Positions 36,163-44,902 of a stretch of DNA of 64,000 bases are shown here, in pieces. Position numbers and translations under genes: made by a program. The notes beneath the pieces are model-generated. The model did not search any database. It saw only the letters and a program-made list of their open reading frames with translations, and was not told the DNA's origin. This DNA comes from Algoriphagus marinus (GTDB lineage: Bacteria > Bacteroidota > Bacteroidia > Cytophagales > Cyclobacteriaceae), in the NCBI RefSeq assembly GCF_001936475.1, contig NZ_MSPQ01000001.1:558001-622000 (forward strand). The letters run 5' to 3'. The stretch's first letter is position 1. Every line of letters starts with the position of its first letter.

Positions 36163-36930
36163 ATGAAAAAAATCCTTACTATCCTCATCATTTTAGGGGT
36201 CATTTCAGCATGCAACTCTGAAAAGAAAAAGATTAATGAAGAAGTTGTTAATCTGCAGGAAGGTGAAATAATATCCTCTCCCGAGATTCCGAAGATAAGC
36301 TTTTTCCAGTATGAGGATTCATCTGCATATCCAGATGCAATTTTGGAATTATATACCCCTTTGGGTAATCAGATTTTCAAACCTGGAAAGGTTCCGTTTG
36401 AATTTAACATCAAAAACTTTCCTTTCGAATTAAACGAAAACCAAGAGTTTAAACTTTTCAACATTCTCAATGGTGGAGATCCTGTAGGTTTTTATTCTCC
36501 CATTTTTCAAAGAGAGTTGGCCGAGGGAAGCTATCGGGTAGTAGCATACCTGGTAGATGAAGAAGGACTTGCCCTAAAGAATTTTGGAAACTACATTGAC
36601 AGAGACTTTCAAGTAGGAGATTCCAGGCCATTTCCCTATTCTGCCGAGCCATACCTTGCGCTTAATTTGCCCAGATCAAATCAGGTTTTCGATTTGGGTT
36701 CGGAAGTGGTTATTGATTTTTTAGTAGTTGGAGGAGATATGAAGCTGGACGGTCTTAAGGTGAAGATTCAGGTCAATGAGCTGACTTATGAGATTGATCA
36801 TATGGCACCTGTACGTCTGGTAAATCTGCCGATTGGGAGCTATCAAGTGAAAGTTCAACTGCTTCGATCTGATGGAAAAGAACTTGAGGGACCATTTTCG
36901 AGTGTGAGTAAATCCATCATTGTTCGATAA
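36163..36930 (+). CDS. Lipoprotein of unknown function
   Basis: A 255-residue lipoprotein: the signal peptide ends with a lipobox (GVISAC, cysteine at residue 17). Rows of serine and lysine follow, then two repeated beta-rich segments: the first (about 60-150) and second (about 165-250) each have a PxGNQ/PRSNQ-F-x-G opening and a (S/G)YxVxxxL ending, which suggests two immunoglobulin-like domains. I know no named family for it. It faces the divergent oxygenase gene and lies 39 bases before serS, so it may be co-transcribed with serS, although serS has its own promoter box. Confidence 0.78.
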   Translation: MKKILTILIILGVISACNSEKKKINEEVVNLQEGEIISSPEIPKISFFQYEDSSAYPDAILELYTPLGNQIFKPGKVPFEFNIKNFPFELNENQEFKLFNILNGGDPVGFYSPIFQRELAEGSYRVVAYLVDEEGLALKNFGNYIDRDFQVGDSRPFPYSAEPYLALNLPRSNQVFDLGSEVVIDFLVVGGDMKLDGLKVKIQVNELTYEIDHMAPVRLVNLPIGSYQVKVQLLRSDGKELEGPFSSVSKSIIVR

Positions 36931-36936
36931 CATGAT

Positions 36937-36944
36937 TATCTTTG
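36937..36944 (+). promoter_or_regulatory. -7 box for serS
   Basis: TATCTTTG matches the Bacteroidota -7 box exactly, 25 bases before the serS ATG. A well-spaced TTG upstream is not evident (the nearest is 14 bases away). Confidence 0.45.
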
Positions 36945-36969
36945 GGGCTTTCATTCCTTAGATTTTATC

Positions 36970-38241
36970 ATGCTGTTAGTTAATCAAATCAGAGAAAATT
37001 TTGCCGGTGTTCTTGCCGGTCTTCAAAAGCGAAATTTCCCCAATGCCGAAGCTGTTTTAAATCAGGCAGTTTCATTGGATGAGTTGAGGAAATCCACTCA
37101 AACTGAACGAGATCAAATTCAAGCAGAATCAAATGCGATTTCCAAAGAAATCGGGATTTTGATGCGAGAGGGAAAAGCAGAAGAAGCAGTCAAAATCCGC
37201 GAAAAAACTGCGGAACTCAAGACCCAGATCAAAGATTTAGAAGATCAGTACTCCTCTGCGGAGGAAGAATTGAGGCTTCTACTTTACACCATCCCAAATG
37301 TACCACATACATCAGTGCCTGCCGGGAAGTCCGCCGAAGACAATGAAATAGTGCTCGAAAGCGGGGTAATTCCAACTCTTTTTGAAGGGAAACTTCCGCA
37401 CTGGGAGCTCATTAAGAAATATGATATTATCGACTTTGACCTCGGGGTAAAAATTACAGGAGCTGGCTTTCCAGTCTATAAGGGAAAAGGTGCAAGACTT
37501 CAACGCGCACTTATCAACTTTTTTCTTGACGAAGCGATAGCGGCAGGCTATATGGAAGTACAACCGCCAATCTTGGTAAATGAAGAATCTGGATATGCCA
37601 CAGGCCAACTGCCTGACAAGGAAGGTCAAATGTATTTTGCAAGTGCTGATAATCTTTATCTCATCCCGACGGCAGAAGTGCCAATTACCAATTTGTATCG
37701 GGACGTGATTCTGTCAGAATCAGATCTTCCAATCAAGAATGTGGGTTACACTCCTTGTTTCCGAAGAGAAGCAGGAAGCTGGGGAGCACATGTGCGTGGA
37801 CTGAATCGTTTGCATCAGTTTGATAAAGTGGAGATTGTACAGATCACACACCCGGAACATTCTTATCAGACACTTGAATCGATGAGTAGCTATGTTCAGG
37901 GTCTTTTGAAAAAGCTTGAGTTGCCTTACCGGGTACTTAGACTGTGTGGAGGCGATATGGGATTCACTTCTGCATTGACATATGATATGGAAGTGTATTC
38001 TGCCGCGCAAGAGAGATGGCTTGAAGTAAGCTCTGTTTCAAATTTTGAAACATATCAATCTAATCGTCTGAAACTTCGATTCAAAGGAGAGGATAAGAAA
38101 ACCCAATTGGCACATTCTCTAAACGGAAGTGCTTTGGCTTTACCGAGAATTGTGGCCTCTATTCTGGAAAATAATCAAACACCTGATGGTATTTTGATGC
38201 CAAAAGTACTTCATTCATATTTAGGCTTTGATAAAATTTAA
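36970..38241 (+). CDS. serS: Seryl-tRNA synthetase
   Basis: SerS charges tRNA-Ser. The 423-residue class II synthetase has the N-terminal antiparallel coiled coil that holds the long variable arm (about residues 25-105), motif 2 as CFRREAGSWG near residue 262, and motif 3 as NGSALALPRIVASILEN near residue 380. The serine-binding TAEVP segment is present. Length matches the family. Its transcript ends at a strong terminator. Confidence 0.97.
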   Translation: MLLVNQIRENFAGVLAGLQKRNFPNAEAVLNQAVSLDELRKSTQTERDQIQAESNAISKEIGILMREGKAEEAVKIREKTAELKTQIKDLEDQYSSAEEELRLLLYTIPNVPHTSVPAGKSAEDNEIVLESGVIPTLFEGKLPHWELIKKYDIIDFDLGVKITGAGFPVYKGKGARLQRALINFFLDEAIAAGYMEVQPPILVNEESGYATGQLPDKEGQMYFASADNLYLIPTAEVPITNLYRDVILSESDLPIKNVGYTPCFRREAGSWGAHVRGLNRLHQFDKVEIVQITHPEHSYQTLESMSSYVQGLLKKLELPYRVLRLCGGDMGFTSALTYDMEVYSAAQERWLEVSSVSNFETYQSNRLKLRFKGEDKKTQLAHSLNGSALALPRIVASILENNQTPDGILMPKVLHSYLGFDKI

Positions 38242-38262
38242 TCGAAGCAAAAAAAGCTTAAG

Positions 38263-38297
38263 AAAGCGTGAGGATTGATTTCTCACGCTTTTTTTTA
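38263..38297 (+). terminator. Intrinsic terminator after serS
   Basis: AAAGCGTGAG and CTCACGCTTT (38263-38272, 38282-38291) form a 10-base stem with a 9-base loop, followed by eight T. An A-run upstream may also let it stop the convergent DUF3037 message. Confidence 0.87.
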
Positions 38298-38678
38298 TTT
38301 CACATTTTCTTCAAAAAGCTTTTCCAAAGTTTTTTCTAATTCGGCACTGAATCCCATGTGTGGTCGCGAAGTCTGAATAATAGAGCTCCTCACAGCAGTA
38401 AGCCAACGGAATCTTGATGCAAGGTCCATATCAGCGATTTTACCGCCATTTGATTTTCCTAAGCAGATTTTTTCAAAAGAGTGTAGGTTCAATTGGATCA
38501 TCTCAATATCGGCAAGTGGATCCAAAGCCAATAGTTTTGACTCATTCAATTGTATTTTACAACCTAAAAAACCTGATTTAGCATCACCTAGGATTACTCC
38601 CACATTAATGAATTCCTCTCGCTCCACCCTAGGGACCACCCGGATGATGGCATACTCATATAAGTGTTTCCCTTGCAT
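38295..38678 (-). CDS. DUF3037 family protein
   Basis: A 127-residue cytoplasmic protein. The opening YEYAIIRVVPRVEREEFINVGVIL is the core of DUF3037, a family of unknown function that is commonly found next to HipA-like kinases. A conserved GCKI and FRWLTAVRSSIIQTSRPHMG stretch follows. Its start lies inside the last codons of the kinase gene (23-base overlap), which suggests translational coupling. Whether it is a regulator, inhibitor or target of the kinase is not known. Confidence 0.85.
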   Translation of the reverse strand: MQGKHLYEYAIIRVVPRVEREEFINVGVILGDAKSGFLGCKIQLNESKLLALDPLADIEMIQLNLHSFEKICLGKSNGGKIADMDLASRFRWLTAVRSSIIQTSRPHMGFSAELEKTLEKLFEENVK

Positions 38679-39459
38679 CTTGAGCTTCTTTGGTGAATTG
38701 ATCAGAATAAGATAGTCGAAGGCTCAGAAAATCAGCGTACACTTGGCGCAATTCCTGAATATCATCAGAGTCTCTTCCAGCGAGGAGCCATTCATCGGGC
38801 AGCTCAGCAACAAGATTTCCGAATATCTCGTTATTTAGTTTTTGTTTGAATTCTTCATTTACGCCTTCTAATAAGCTCGCCTGCGGCAAAAGCACATGGT
38901 TTTGAATGATAGGAAATGGACCTGTGGCATTTCTTTTCCAATTTGTCCAAGCGTGTTGAAATAAAAAAGCAGCACCATGATCAATGAGCCAAAGTTCCCT
39001 GTTCCACATCAGCATATTCGTGTTGCGAAAAGTTCGATCCACATTGGTGATGAACATATCCAGCCAAACAATTTTTGAAGCTAGCAATGGATCTACAGGC
39101 TTGGCAATGGGGTCATAATTAATTGCTCCCGAAAGAAAATGCAAGGCAAGATTTAACCCTTGACTTCCTTTAAGTAAATCCTGAATCTCCTCATCACCTT
39201 CAGATCTCCCAAAAGCAGGATCTAAGTTTGCAAAGACTAATTCCGGCACATTTAAACCTAAGAGTCTGGCAATTTCTCCCCCTAGAAATTCGGAGATTAG
39301 GGCTTTTTCCCGTTGACCTGCTCCACGAAATTTTAATACATATTTGAACCCATCGTCCGCATCTGCCAAGGCAGGAAGCGAGCCACCTTCCCGAAGAGGT
39401 AAAATGTATCGAGTGACATTGACGGTACGAAGTTTGAAGGATTGATTCATGATTTTCAA
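38656..39459 (-). CDS. HipA-like kinase family protein (HipA_2 type)
   Basis: A 267-residue protein resembling the C-terminal kinase core of HipA. The nucleotide-binding lysine region is YVLKFRGAGQREKALISEF near residue 38, the catalytic segment is FITNVDRTFRNTNM near residues 138-151 (Asp and the two Asn), and the metal site reads LIDHGAAF. HipA kinases phosphorylate serine in proteins such as GltX. No HipB-like DNA-binding antitoxin is present; the partner is DUF3037. A start at 39450 (MNQSF) is also possible. Substrate is unknown. Confidence 0.85.
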   Translation of the reverse strand: MKIMNQSFKLRTVNVTRYILPLREGGSLPALADADDGFKYVLKFRGAGQREKALISEFLGGEIARLLGLNVPELVFANLDPAFGRSEGDEEIQDLLKGSQGLNLALHFLSGAINYDPIAKPVDPLLASKIVWLDMFITNVDRTFRNTNMLMWNRELWLIDHGAAFLFQHAWTNWKRNATGPFPIIQNHVLLPQASLLEGVNEEFKQKLNNEIFGNLVAELPDEWLLAGRDSDDIQELRQVYADFLSLRLSYSDQFTKEAQDARETLI

Positions 39460-39597
39460 TTTGAAAAATAAGCTATTTCAGAATTAAGTATTTTAAATAC
39501 GTGGTAAAAGTTCTAATCCAAAATTAGAAGATTCACGGCATAGTCGATTTAAGGACTTAGATTAACCAGTCAAAATTATTTTCAAAACATCTCTCAA

Positions 39598-40023
39598 ATG
39601 AAGCACTTTCTAATTTTACTTCTTCTTTTTGCTACTTTTAACTTTAATGTAAATGGCCAAACGACCTCCGAGCGAGAGGCTATTATCCAAACGGTTCAGC
39701 TTTATTTTGATGGTATGATGGATCGAGATCGTACTAAGCTTGACCAAGCATTTCTTTCAGAAGCCAGATTAATCGGGTTCCGAGGAGATGAGCTCACAAT
39801 TACATCTTATGATACTTGGGCTACCGGTACTTCAAAAGGAGAACCAAGAAATCGGACTCAGTATAAAAATGAGATTGTTTCGATTCGGGTTCAAGGTAAT
39901 ACAGCAGTGGCAGAGACTGAATTATATTGGCCGGGAATCTATTACTATGACTTCCTGACCCTGATTAAGATTGATGGCCAATGGAAAATAGTAAATAAGA
40001 GTTGGTCTGAGAAGAAGTTATAG
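39598..40023 (+). CDS. Secreted NTF2-like/lumazine-binding-like domain protein
   Basis: A 141-residue protein with a signal peptide (about 1-20, ending VNGQ) and one NTF2-like cone fold. Family landmarks are the helix AIIQTVQLYFDGMMDRDRTKLDQAF, the strand-rich TAVAETELYWPG, and the closing KIDGQWKIVNKSWSEKK. It most closely resembles the putative lumazine-binding branch of SnoaL/NTF2-like proteins. Proteins of this fold bind small ligands or are enzymes; no catalytic residues can be assigned. It is convergent with the methyltransferase gene. Confidence 0.82.
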   Translation: MKHFLILLLLFATFNFNVNGQTTSEREAIIQTVQLYFDGMMDRDRTKLDQAFLSEARLIGFRGDELTITSYDTWATGTSKGEPRNRTQYKNEIVSIRVQGNTAVAETELYWPGIYYYDFLTLIKIDGQWKIVNKSWSEKKL

Positions 40024-40034
40024 GGATTTGGCTT

Positions 40035-40763
40035 TTAATTATCTTTTCCGAAAACCAGAAAGTGCTGAATTTTCAAGAATTTCCCATTTTGGATAAGTTT
40101 AAATCCATTCGCATTCAACTCCTTTTCAACTTGATTTACGGTCATTTTATGAAGTGGCTTGATTGGTATACTCGGATCTTCACCCCGGTATTCCAGAAGT
40201 AAAATTTTACCATCTGGTTTTAAGGACTCACGAATGGAGGCAAGCATTTCTTTTGGATAGGCAAGTTCGTGGTAGACATCTACCATGATTACAAGGTCTA
40301 TTGAGTTCTTCTGAAGATTTGGATTTAGTTCGCTCCCCTTTACAGTAGATACATTTGTAAGTCCTAATTCCTTACTTTTCGCATCAAGGTAGTTGATTGC
40401 CTCCTGTTGAATCTCCACTGCATATACTTTTCCTTCTGGAACTTTAGGAGCAATTCGAAAAGTATAATACCCCGAGCCAGCTCCTATATCTGCTACAATG
40501 CTTTCTGGGGTGATCGGCAGATTTTTAAGGGCTATAGAAATTCCCTCCTCACGCTCTCGACTTGCACGCTCAAGCCAATCTTTTCCTTGGAATCCCATCA
40601 CTTGAGAGATCTCCCGACCAAGATAAACCTTGCCCGTACCATCTCTTGTAGGTGTGATGTAAGTATAAGTAGAGTTTTCAGTTTTGGAGCTTGTTTGTGC
40701 TTGACACGAAAAAATGAAAGTCAAGATCACTGGAATCAGCAGCTGATATTTTAGAGATTTCAT
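40035..40763 (-). CDS. Exported class I SAM-dependent methyltransferase-like protein
   Basis: A 242-residue protein with a lipoprotein-like signal (TFIFSC, cysteine at residue 20) followed by a class I methyltransferase fold. Motif I reads ADIGAGSGYYTFRIA near residue 90, motif II is VYAVEIQ, and a later VDVYHELAYP segment fills the motif IV position. The region PTRDGTGKVYLGREI...VMG before the fold is a family hallmark seen in similar exported proteins of other bacteria. An export signal on a methyltransferase is odd, because SAM is cytoplasmic. It could be a false signal, a membrane-tethered form, or a changed function. Confidence 0.78.
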   Translation of the reverse strand: MKSLKYQLLIPVILTFIFSCQAQTSSKTENSTYTYITPTRDGTGKVYLGREISQVMGFQGKDWLERASREREEGISIALKNLPITPESIVADIGAGSGYYTFRIAPKVPEGKVYAVEIQQEAINYLDAKSKELGLTNVSTVKGSELNPNLQKNSIDLVIMVDVYHELAYPKEMLASIRESLKPDGKILLLEYRGEDPSIPIKPLHKMTVNQVEKELNANGFKLIQNGKFLKIQHFLVFGKDN

Positions 40764-40854
40764 GAGATAGCTTTTTAAATAAACCTAAAGGAGCTATTCA
40801 TGTTTAAAACAGCATGTTAGTTTTTGCAAAACTTTCCAAAAAGAGAATTATTGA

Positions 40855-41460
40855 TTAATTCCCCCGGGCTTTCAATTGTTCGTGAATCTTCAAAATTTGC
40901 GGAATAAGAAGTTTATTATCTACATTCTTAATGACAAAATCAGCTAGTTCGTTTTTAGCTTCATCAGGCATTTGTTGATTGATTATATGGTTTATTTGCT
41001 CCTCTGAACGATGAGGATCCCGCATCAATATCCTGGAGATTCGGATTCTTAGTGGAGAGCTGACATTGATTACAGCATCTAAATGCTTATGGCCTTCAGT
41101 TTCAAAAATCAATGCAGCTTCTTTTAGTACGTATGGGCTTTTTTGAACTGCGGCCCATTCTTTGAAGTCAAGTGCTACGACTGGATGCACAATGCTATTG
41201 ATTTTGATTACTTTTTCAGGATCGGAAAATACAGTTTCTGCCAAGTAGGATCGATTTAAAATCCCATTTAAATAACTCTGGCTACCGAATGCCTTGGAGA
41301 TCTCGGACTTTAATTCCGGATTATTACTCATTAACCACTTAGCTCTGTCGTCGGCGTAATAGACAGGGATTCCCAAAATTTCAAAGACTTTTGCAACAGT
41401 TGATTTTCCTGATCCGATTCCTCCTGTGATTCCAATCAGCAGGGGGGAATTAGTTGCCAT
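40855..41460 (-). CDS. coaE: Dephospho-CoA kinase
   Basis: CoaE adds the 3-prime phosphate in the last step of CoA synthesis. The 201-residue P-loop kinase has GITGGIGSGKSTV (residues about 8-20), VYYADDRAKWL for the substrate Asp, and ALIFETEGHKHLDAVINV. The lid arginines lie in RISRILMRDPHR. Length is normal. The gene overlaps ybbR by 11 bases and ends an operon running from nusB. Confidence 0.96.
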   Translation of the reverse strand: MATNSPLLIGITGGIGSGKSTVAKVFEILGIPVYYADDRAKWLMSNNPELKSEISKAFGSQSYLNGILNRSYLAETVFSDPEKVIKINSIVHPVVALDFKEWAAVQKSPYVLKEAALIFETEGHKHLDAVINVSSPLRIRISRILMRDPHRSEEQINHIINQQMPDEAKNELADFVIKNVDNKLLIPQILKIHEQLKARGN

Positions 41461-42418
41461 AGCGAAGTTTCAATTTAGGAGGGGTTACTCGTACTTGATC
41501 CAAAAATGAGGGTAAAGGTTTTACTTCGACTGTGATAGTACTATCCTCTTTGTTTCGCTTATAGTAATCTACAACTCCCTCAAATTCTAATTCTTTGAGT
41601 TGGTCCGAACTGCGCTCATCAACCAGATAGTTCATCATCAATTGTTCTTCCTCATTCTCTAAAGTAACTGATTTGGGAAAATTGATCTTTCTGATTTTTA
41701 ATCGCTTATTTCCCTCCAGAAATGCGACAACATCTAATTTAACAATGACCGTTTTTTCTTTAATCGACACCAAAGATGCCATTTCCTTGGGCAGATTTAA
41801 TTTCACTTCTTTTGACAAGTCTTTATTGATTTTATTTTCATTAAGATTGACTGTAAAAGTCTTTTTTAAAGAGTCTAAAAGTGAACTAGGACCAGTAAAG
41901 GTTAACTGTGGAGGATCAAATTCTGGGGTGCCTAGAAGTTTAAAGTTTTTATATAGACTATAACTGGTACTGTCCAACTTTGGTGTAATCTTAATGGTCT
42001 GAATCCGGTTGATATGATATTTAATTGAATCATCCAGGATAGATACAACCTGGGTAGGTCCTAAAAAATCACTCAGTCCACGCTTAAGGTCTGAGGTTAA
42101 GATAAAATCACGTGAAGATGGATTTGAGATTTCAACTGGAAAACTCTGGCTATTGAAATTGAAATACTTTCGGAGTAAATCCCATCCATTTCCTGAGATT
42201 TCGATTTGAATATTTTCCGGCTCCTCTGCCACGGAAACATACTTTTCCCTATCATATACCAACTCGATTGGAAAATCTACCACAGTGGTGTAATCGTCCT
42301 TATTGAGGGCATTTAAAATCCAAAAAGTGGTAGCCGCTGCGATGCAGAGTACTACCACTTTAAGATTAGAGAGTTTTTTAGCAGAAATCCTTGAAGAGGA
42401 TTTTTTAGTTTCCGGCAA
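41450..42418 (-). CDS. YbbR/CdaR-like domain protein
   Basis: A 322-residue protein with one N-terminal membrane segment (about 22-40: VVVLCIAAATTFWILNAL) and an extracytoplasmic region with at least two YbbR-like beta domains (about 50-130 and 145-230). In Firmicutes CdaR/YbbR modulates the diadenylate cyclase CdaA, but no cdaA gene is adjacent here. The nearby yajC and coaE give no direct clue. The segment EFDPPQLTFTGPSSLLDSL is the best family match. Confidence 0.82.
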   Translation of the reverse strand: MPETKKSSSRISAKKLSNLKVVVLCIAAATTFWILNALNKDDYTTVVDFPIELVYDREKYVSVAEEPENIQIEISGNGWDLLRKYFNFNSQSFPVEISNPSSRDFILTSDLKRGLSDFLGPTQVVSILDDSIKYHINRIQTIKITPKLDSTSYSLYKNFKLLGTPEFDPPQLTFTGPSSLLDSLKKTFTVNLNENKINKDLSKEVKLNLPKEMASLVSIKEKTVIVKLDVVAFLEGNKRLKIRKINFPKSVTLENEEEQLMMNYLVDERSSDQLKELEFEGVVDYYKRNKEDSTITVEVKPLPSFLDQVRVTPPKLKLRYGN

Positions 42419-42426
42419 AATTCAAT

Positions 42427-42744
42427 TTATTTGGTTGTTGCTGGTTTCTTTGAGAAGTCAAGAGAAATTGCAGACTTTTCTACTTTGACTTTTAGACCTC
42501 GGTCAAGTTCTAGAATCACAGTATCAGAGTCAGTACTGTAAACCTTTCCATGAAGGCCTCCTATAGTCACCACATCATCCCCTTTCTTGATCTCCTCAAT
42601 AAACTTTTTCGAGTCTTTCTGTTTCTTTTGCTGTGGCCTGATCATGAAGAAATACATGATTAAGATGATTGAGCCAAATAAGAATACTTGGCCCAATATG
42701 CCACCGCCGCCTACTGAGGCCTGAGCTAATACAATTGAAAGCAT
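42427..42744 (-). CDS. yajC: Preprotein translocase subunit YajC
   Basis: YajC is the small SecDF-associated membrane subunit. The 105-residue protein has one membrane segment (about 16-36: GQVFLFGSIILIMYFFMIRPQQ) followed by the hallmark RPQQKKQKDSKKF and a small beta domain (GDDVVTIGGLHGKV). The position between DUF1573 and YbbR genes is common in Bacteroidota. secD is not in the window. Confidence 0.95.
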   Translation of the reverse strand: MLSIVLAQASVGGGGILGQVFLFGSIILIMYFFMIRPQQKKQKDSKKFIEEIKKGDDVVTIGGLHGKVYSTDSDTVILELDRGLKVKVEKSAISLDFSKKPATTK

Positions 42745-42746
42745 AT

Positions 42747-43286
42747 TTATTTTTTCACAGGTCCAACTGCTACGGAACCTGAATTTTTGGGATTAACTGA
42801 TCCTTTAAGACGAAGTCTAGTCACAGTTGGGTTTGTATTTGCTTGAATAGTCACTGTAGGAGCCTGAGATCCGGATTTTGCAGTAGAATTAAATACTACT
42901 TTCACAAAACCTTCTTCGCCTGGCTTTACTGGTGTTTTAGTCCAGTCAGGGCTAGTACATCCGCAAGAAGCAGTAATATTTGATATCACCAATGGAGCCT
43001 GCCCGTTGTTTGTGAAATTAAAGACGTGCTCCACTACTTGACCTTCATTGATGGTGCCAAAGTCATATTCCATTGCTGGAAATTCAAACTGACCTAAAGA
43101 AGATGGGTCTGCTGCCTGAGTTGACTGAACATTTACAGGTGTTACTGCAGTATTTTGAGTCTCTAGTGCCGCAATTTTATCTTCCAATGCCTTGATTTTA
43201 GCATCTTGGGACTCTTTTGGATTACATGCTAACCCTAGGGATAACAGCATAGCGAAAGCGCCTACTTTGATTGAATTGATTTTCAT
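42747..43286 (-). CDS. DUF1573 lipoprotein
   Basis: A 179-residue lipoprotein with a lipobox (GLAC, cysteine at residue 21), a short coiled coil (DAKIKALEDKIAALETQN), and a C-terminal DUF1573 domain (about 70-165) with the family segment NITASCGCTSPDWTKTPVKPGE. The CGC motif is highly conserved in this family. Members are widespread in Bacteroidota; the function is not established. It ends 2 bases before yajC. Confidence 0.88.
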   Translation of the reverse strand: MKINSIKVGAFAMLLSLGLACNPKESQDAKIKALEDKIAALETQNTAVTPVNVQSTQAADPSSLGQFEFPAMEYDFGTINEGQVVEHVFNFTNNGQAPLVISNITASCGCTSPDWTKTPVKPGEEGFVKVVFNSTAKSGSQAPTVTIQANTNPTVTRLRLKGSVNPKNSGSVAVGPVKK

Positions 43287-43291
43287 AACGA

Positions 43292-43594
43292 TTAGTTGTT
43301 ACCTTGATTGATTTGATCTATTAATTTATTGACGTCACTTAGAAGGTTTTCAGCTTTATTTTTCGCGTCGGATATTACTCTTTTACCTTCCGTTTTTGCT
43401 TCATTAAGATGTGTCTCTTTTCCTTCTACCAAGTCTTCTATTAGGTCTTCAAGTTCCTTTTTGTACTTTGATAGTTTGAAAGAAAGTTTATCTCTGGTAT
43501 TATTTCCTGCATCTGGTGCAAATAAAATTCCTAATGTGGCTCCTACTCCAGCTCCTATTAAGAATGCGATGAGTGAATTACTGTTTTTGCTCAT
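43292..43594 (-). CDS. YtxH-domain membrane protein
   Basis: A 100-residue protein with one N-terminal membrane segment (about 8-27: LIAFLIGAGVGATLGILFAP) and the YtxH signature GILFAPDAGNNTRDKL, followed by a charged coiled coil (about 40-98). YtxH proteins are general stress-related membrane proteins of unknown mechanism. It sits between nusB and the DUF1573 gene in one operon, separated by 7 bases from nusB. Confidence 0.88.
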   Translation of the reverse strand: MSKNSNSLIAFLIGAGVGATLGILFAPDAGNNTRDKLSFKLSKYKKELEDLIEDLVEGKETHLNEAKTEGKRVISDAKNKAENLLSDVNKLIDQINQGNN

Positions 43595-43601
43595 GATTAT
43601 A

Positions 43602-44786
43602 TTATTTATTGTCTAAAAGTCCTCTACCACTCTTACGTATATCTCCTTTTTCGGTTAACTCTTTTGCCATTACATCCAGTAACCCATTTACAAAATGCTT
43701 ACTTTTTGGAGTGCTGTAAGTCTTAGAAATATCAATGTATTCATTGATACTCACTTTAACCGGGATGCTTGGAAAATTTTTCATCTCGGCAAGAGCCATC
43801 GAGATAATGATTTTATCCGTATAGGCTAATCTGTCTATATCCCAATTTTTGGTTTTTTGAGAGATTAGTACCTTACTCTCAGCATCATTTTGAATCGTGA
43901 AGTTAAAGATATTTTCAAAAAACTCCTTATCCTCATCCCAGTTGATTGCGATCTCCGGCATTTGACCATCGCTTTCTTGATCTAGATTTGCGGCATTTTT
44001 CAATACTTTGGAAGCAAGACTTCTAACGACAGATTTATTTTCTGTCCAGTTAAGATCTTTCTCGGAAAAATAATTGAGGATAACTTCATTTTTGAAAATG
44101 ATCTTCTTCAATAAGCTGTCTGCTGCTTCTAGATCTTCTTCAAGACTTGGGTTTTCAATCTTAAGGTAATCTTGATAAATCTCTGAGGTTTTGATATAAT
44201 CTCTAAACCACTCTTTAACCTCTAACTCCAGATCATCAAGATTTACGTTGTTTCGAGCTAAAGCTGCCAAATAAGTTTCTGATTCACCTAGTGAATTCAG
44301 CACTTTGTTATTAGCCAAGTTTAGTTCATTCCCAAAACCAATTGGGGTGTTTCCTGCAAGCTTTTTCTTTTTTTCCACTTCCTTTTCGACATGTTTTCCA
44401 AAGGAGCGGAGAAGTTCGATTGCTGAAAGGTAAAGTTGTGGGATTCGCTCAGCTGAGATGACCATGTTTTTCAGAAGAAACTGATGATCTTTCTCGTTTG
44501 CTTGATGATACTGTTTTAGGGCTTCTAAAACTGTTTTTTTCACTTTTGCACTGGCCTCACTAGCTTTCAGTAACTCCTTTGATTCCAGGTTTTGATCAAA
44601 CAGCTTAATCGCTTCTTCAGCCTCCTTGGTAAGAGCTACTTTATCCTGCACCTCCATACTGTTAAGGTCTGGCAGAAAAGCGGCTTTGATATAATCTTTG
44701 GCAAGGTTGAGGTTAGAACCTTTGCACTGCTCATAGGCATATAGGTTTTGGAAAGCCTTGACCCTGAGAATTCTTCTATTTAGCAT
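43602..44786 (-). CDS. nusB: Transcription antitermination factor NusB, long form
   Basis: NusB binds boxA RNA with S10 (NusE) in rRNA antitermination. Here the NusB fold is split: the opening RILRVKAFQNLYAYEQCKG starts the chain and the conserved C-terminal half (ILISMALAEMKNFP, KVSINEYIDISKTYSTPKSKHFVNGLLDVMA) lies at about 320-385. About 240 residues between them form an acidic helical insertion. E. coli NusB has 139 residues; this protein has 394. Long NusB is usual in Bacteroidota. It heads the nusB-ytxH-DUF1573-yajC-ybbR-coaE operon. Confidence 0.92.
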   Translation of the reverse strand: MLNRRILRVKAFQNLYAYEQCKGSNLNLAKDYIKAAFLPDLNSMEVQDKVALTKEAEEAIKLFDQNLESKELLKASEASAKVKKTVLEALKQYHQANEKDHQFLLKNMVISAERIPQLYLSAIELLRSFGKHVEKEVEKKKKLAGNTPIGFGNELNLANNKVLNSLGESETYLAALARNNVNLDDLELEVKEWFRDYIKTSEIYQDYLKIENPSLEEDLEAADSLLKKIIFKNEVILNYFSEKDLNWTENKSVVRSLASKVLKNAANLDQESDGQMPEIAINWDEDKEFFENIFNFTIQNDAESKVLISQKTKNWDIDRLAYTDKIIISMALAEMKNFPSIPVKVSINEYIDISKTYSTPKSKHFVNGLLDVMAKELTEKGDIRKSGRGLLDNK

Positions 44787-44849
44787 AACGTTGAAAAGGA
44801 GCTGTAAATATAGTCAATTTGGCTTGGCTAATCCCTAGTTAGACAAGAC

Positions 44850-44880
44850 AAAAAAACCACCGGAAATACTTTCCCGGTGG
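44850..44880 (-). terminator. Intrinsic terminator after leucine dehydrogenase gene (minus strand)
   Basis: On the minus strand CCACCGG and CCGGTGG (44880-44874 and 44863-44857) form a 7-base GC-rich stem with a 10-base loop followed by seven T (44856-44850). Confidence 0.85.
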
Positions 44881-44902
44881 CCTTTTATTTGAGTGTGGTA
44901 TG

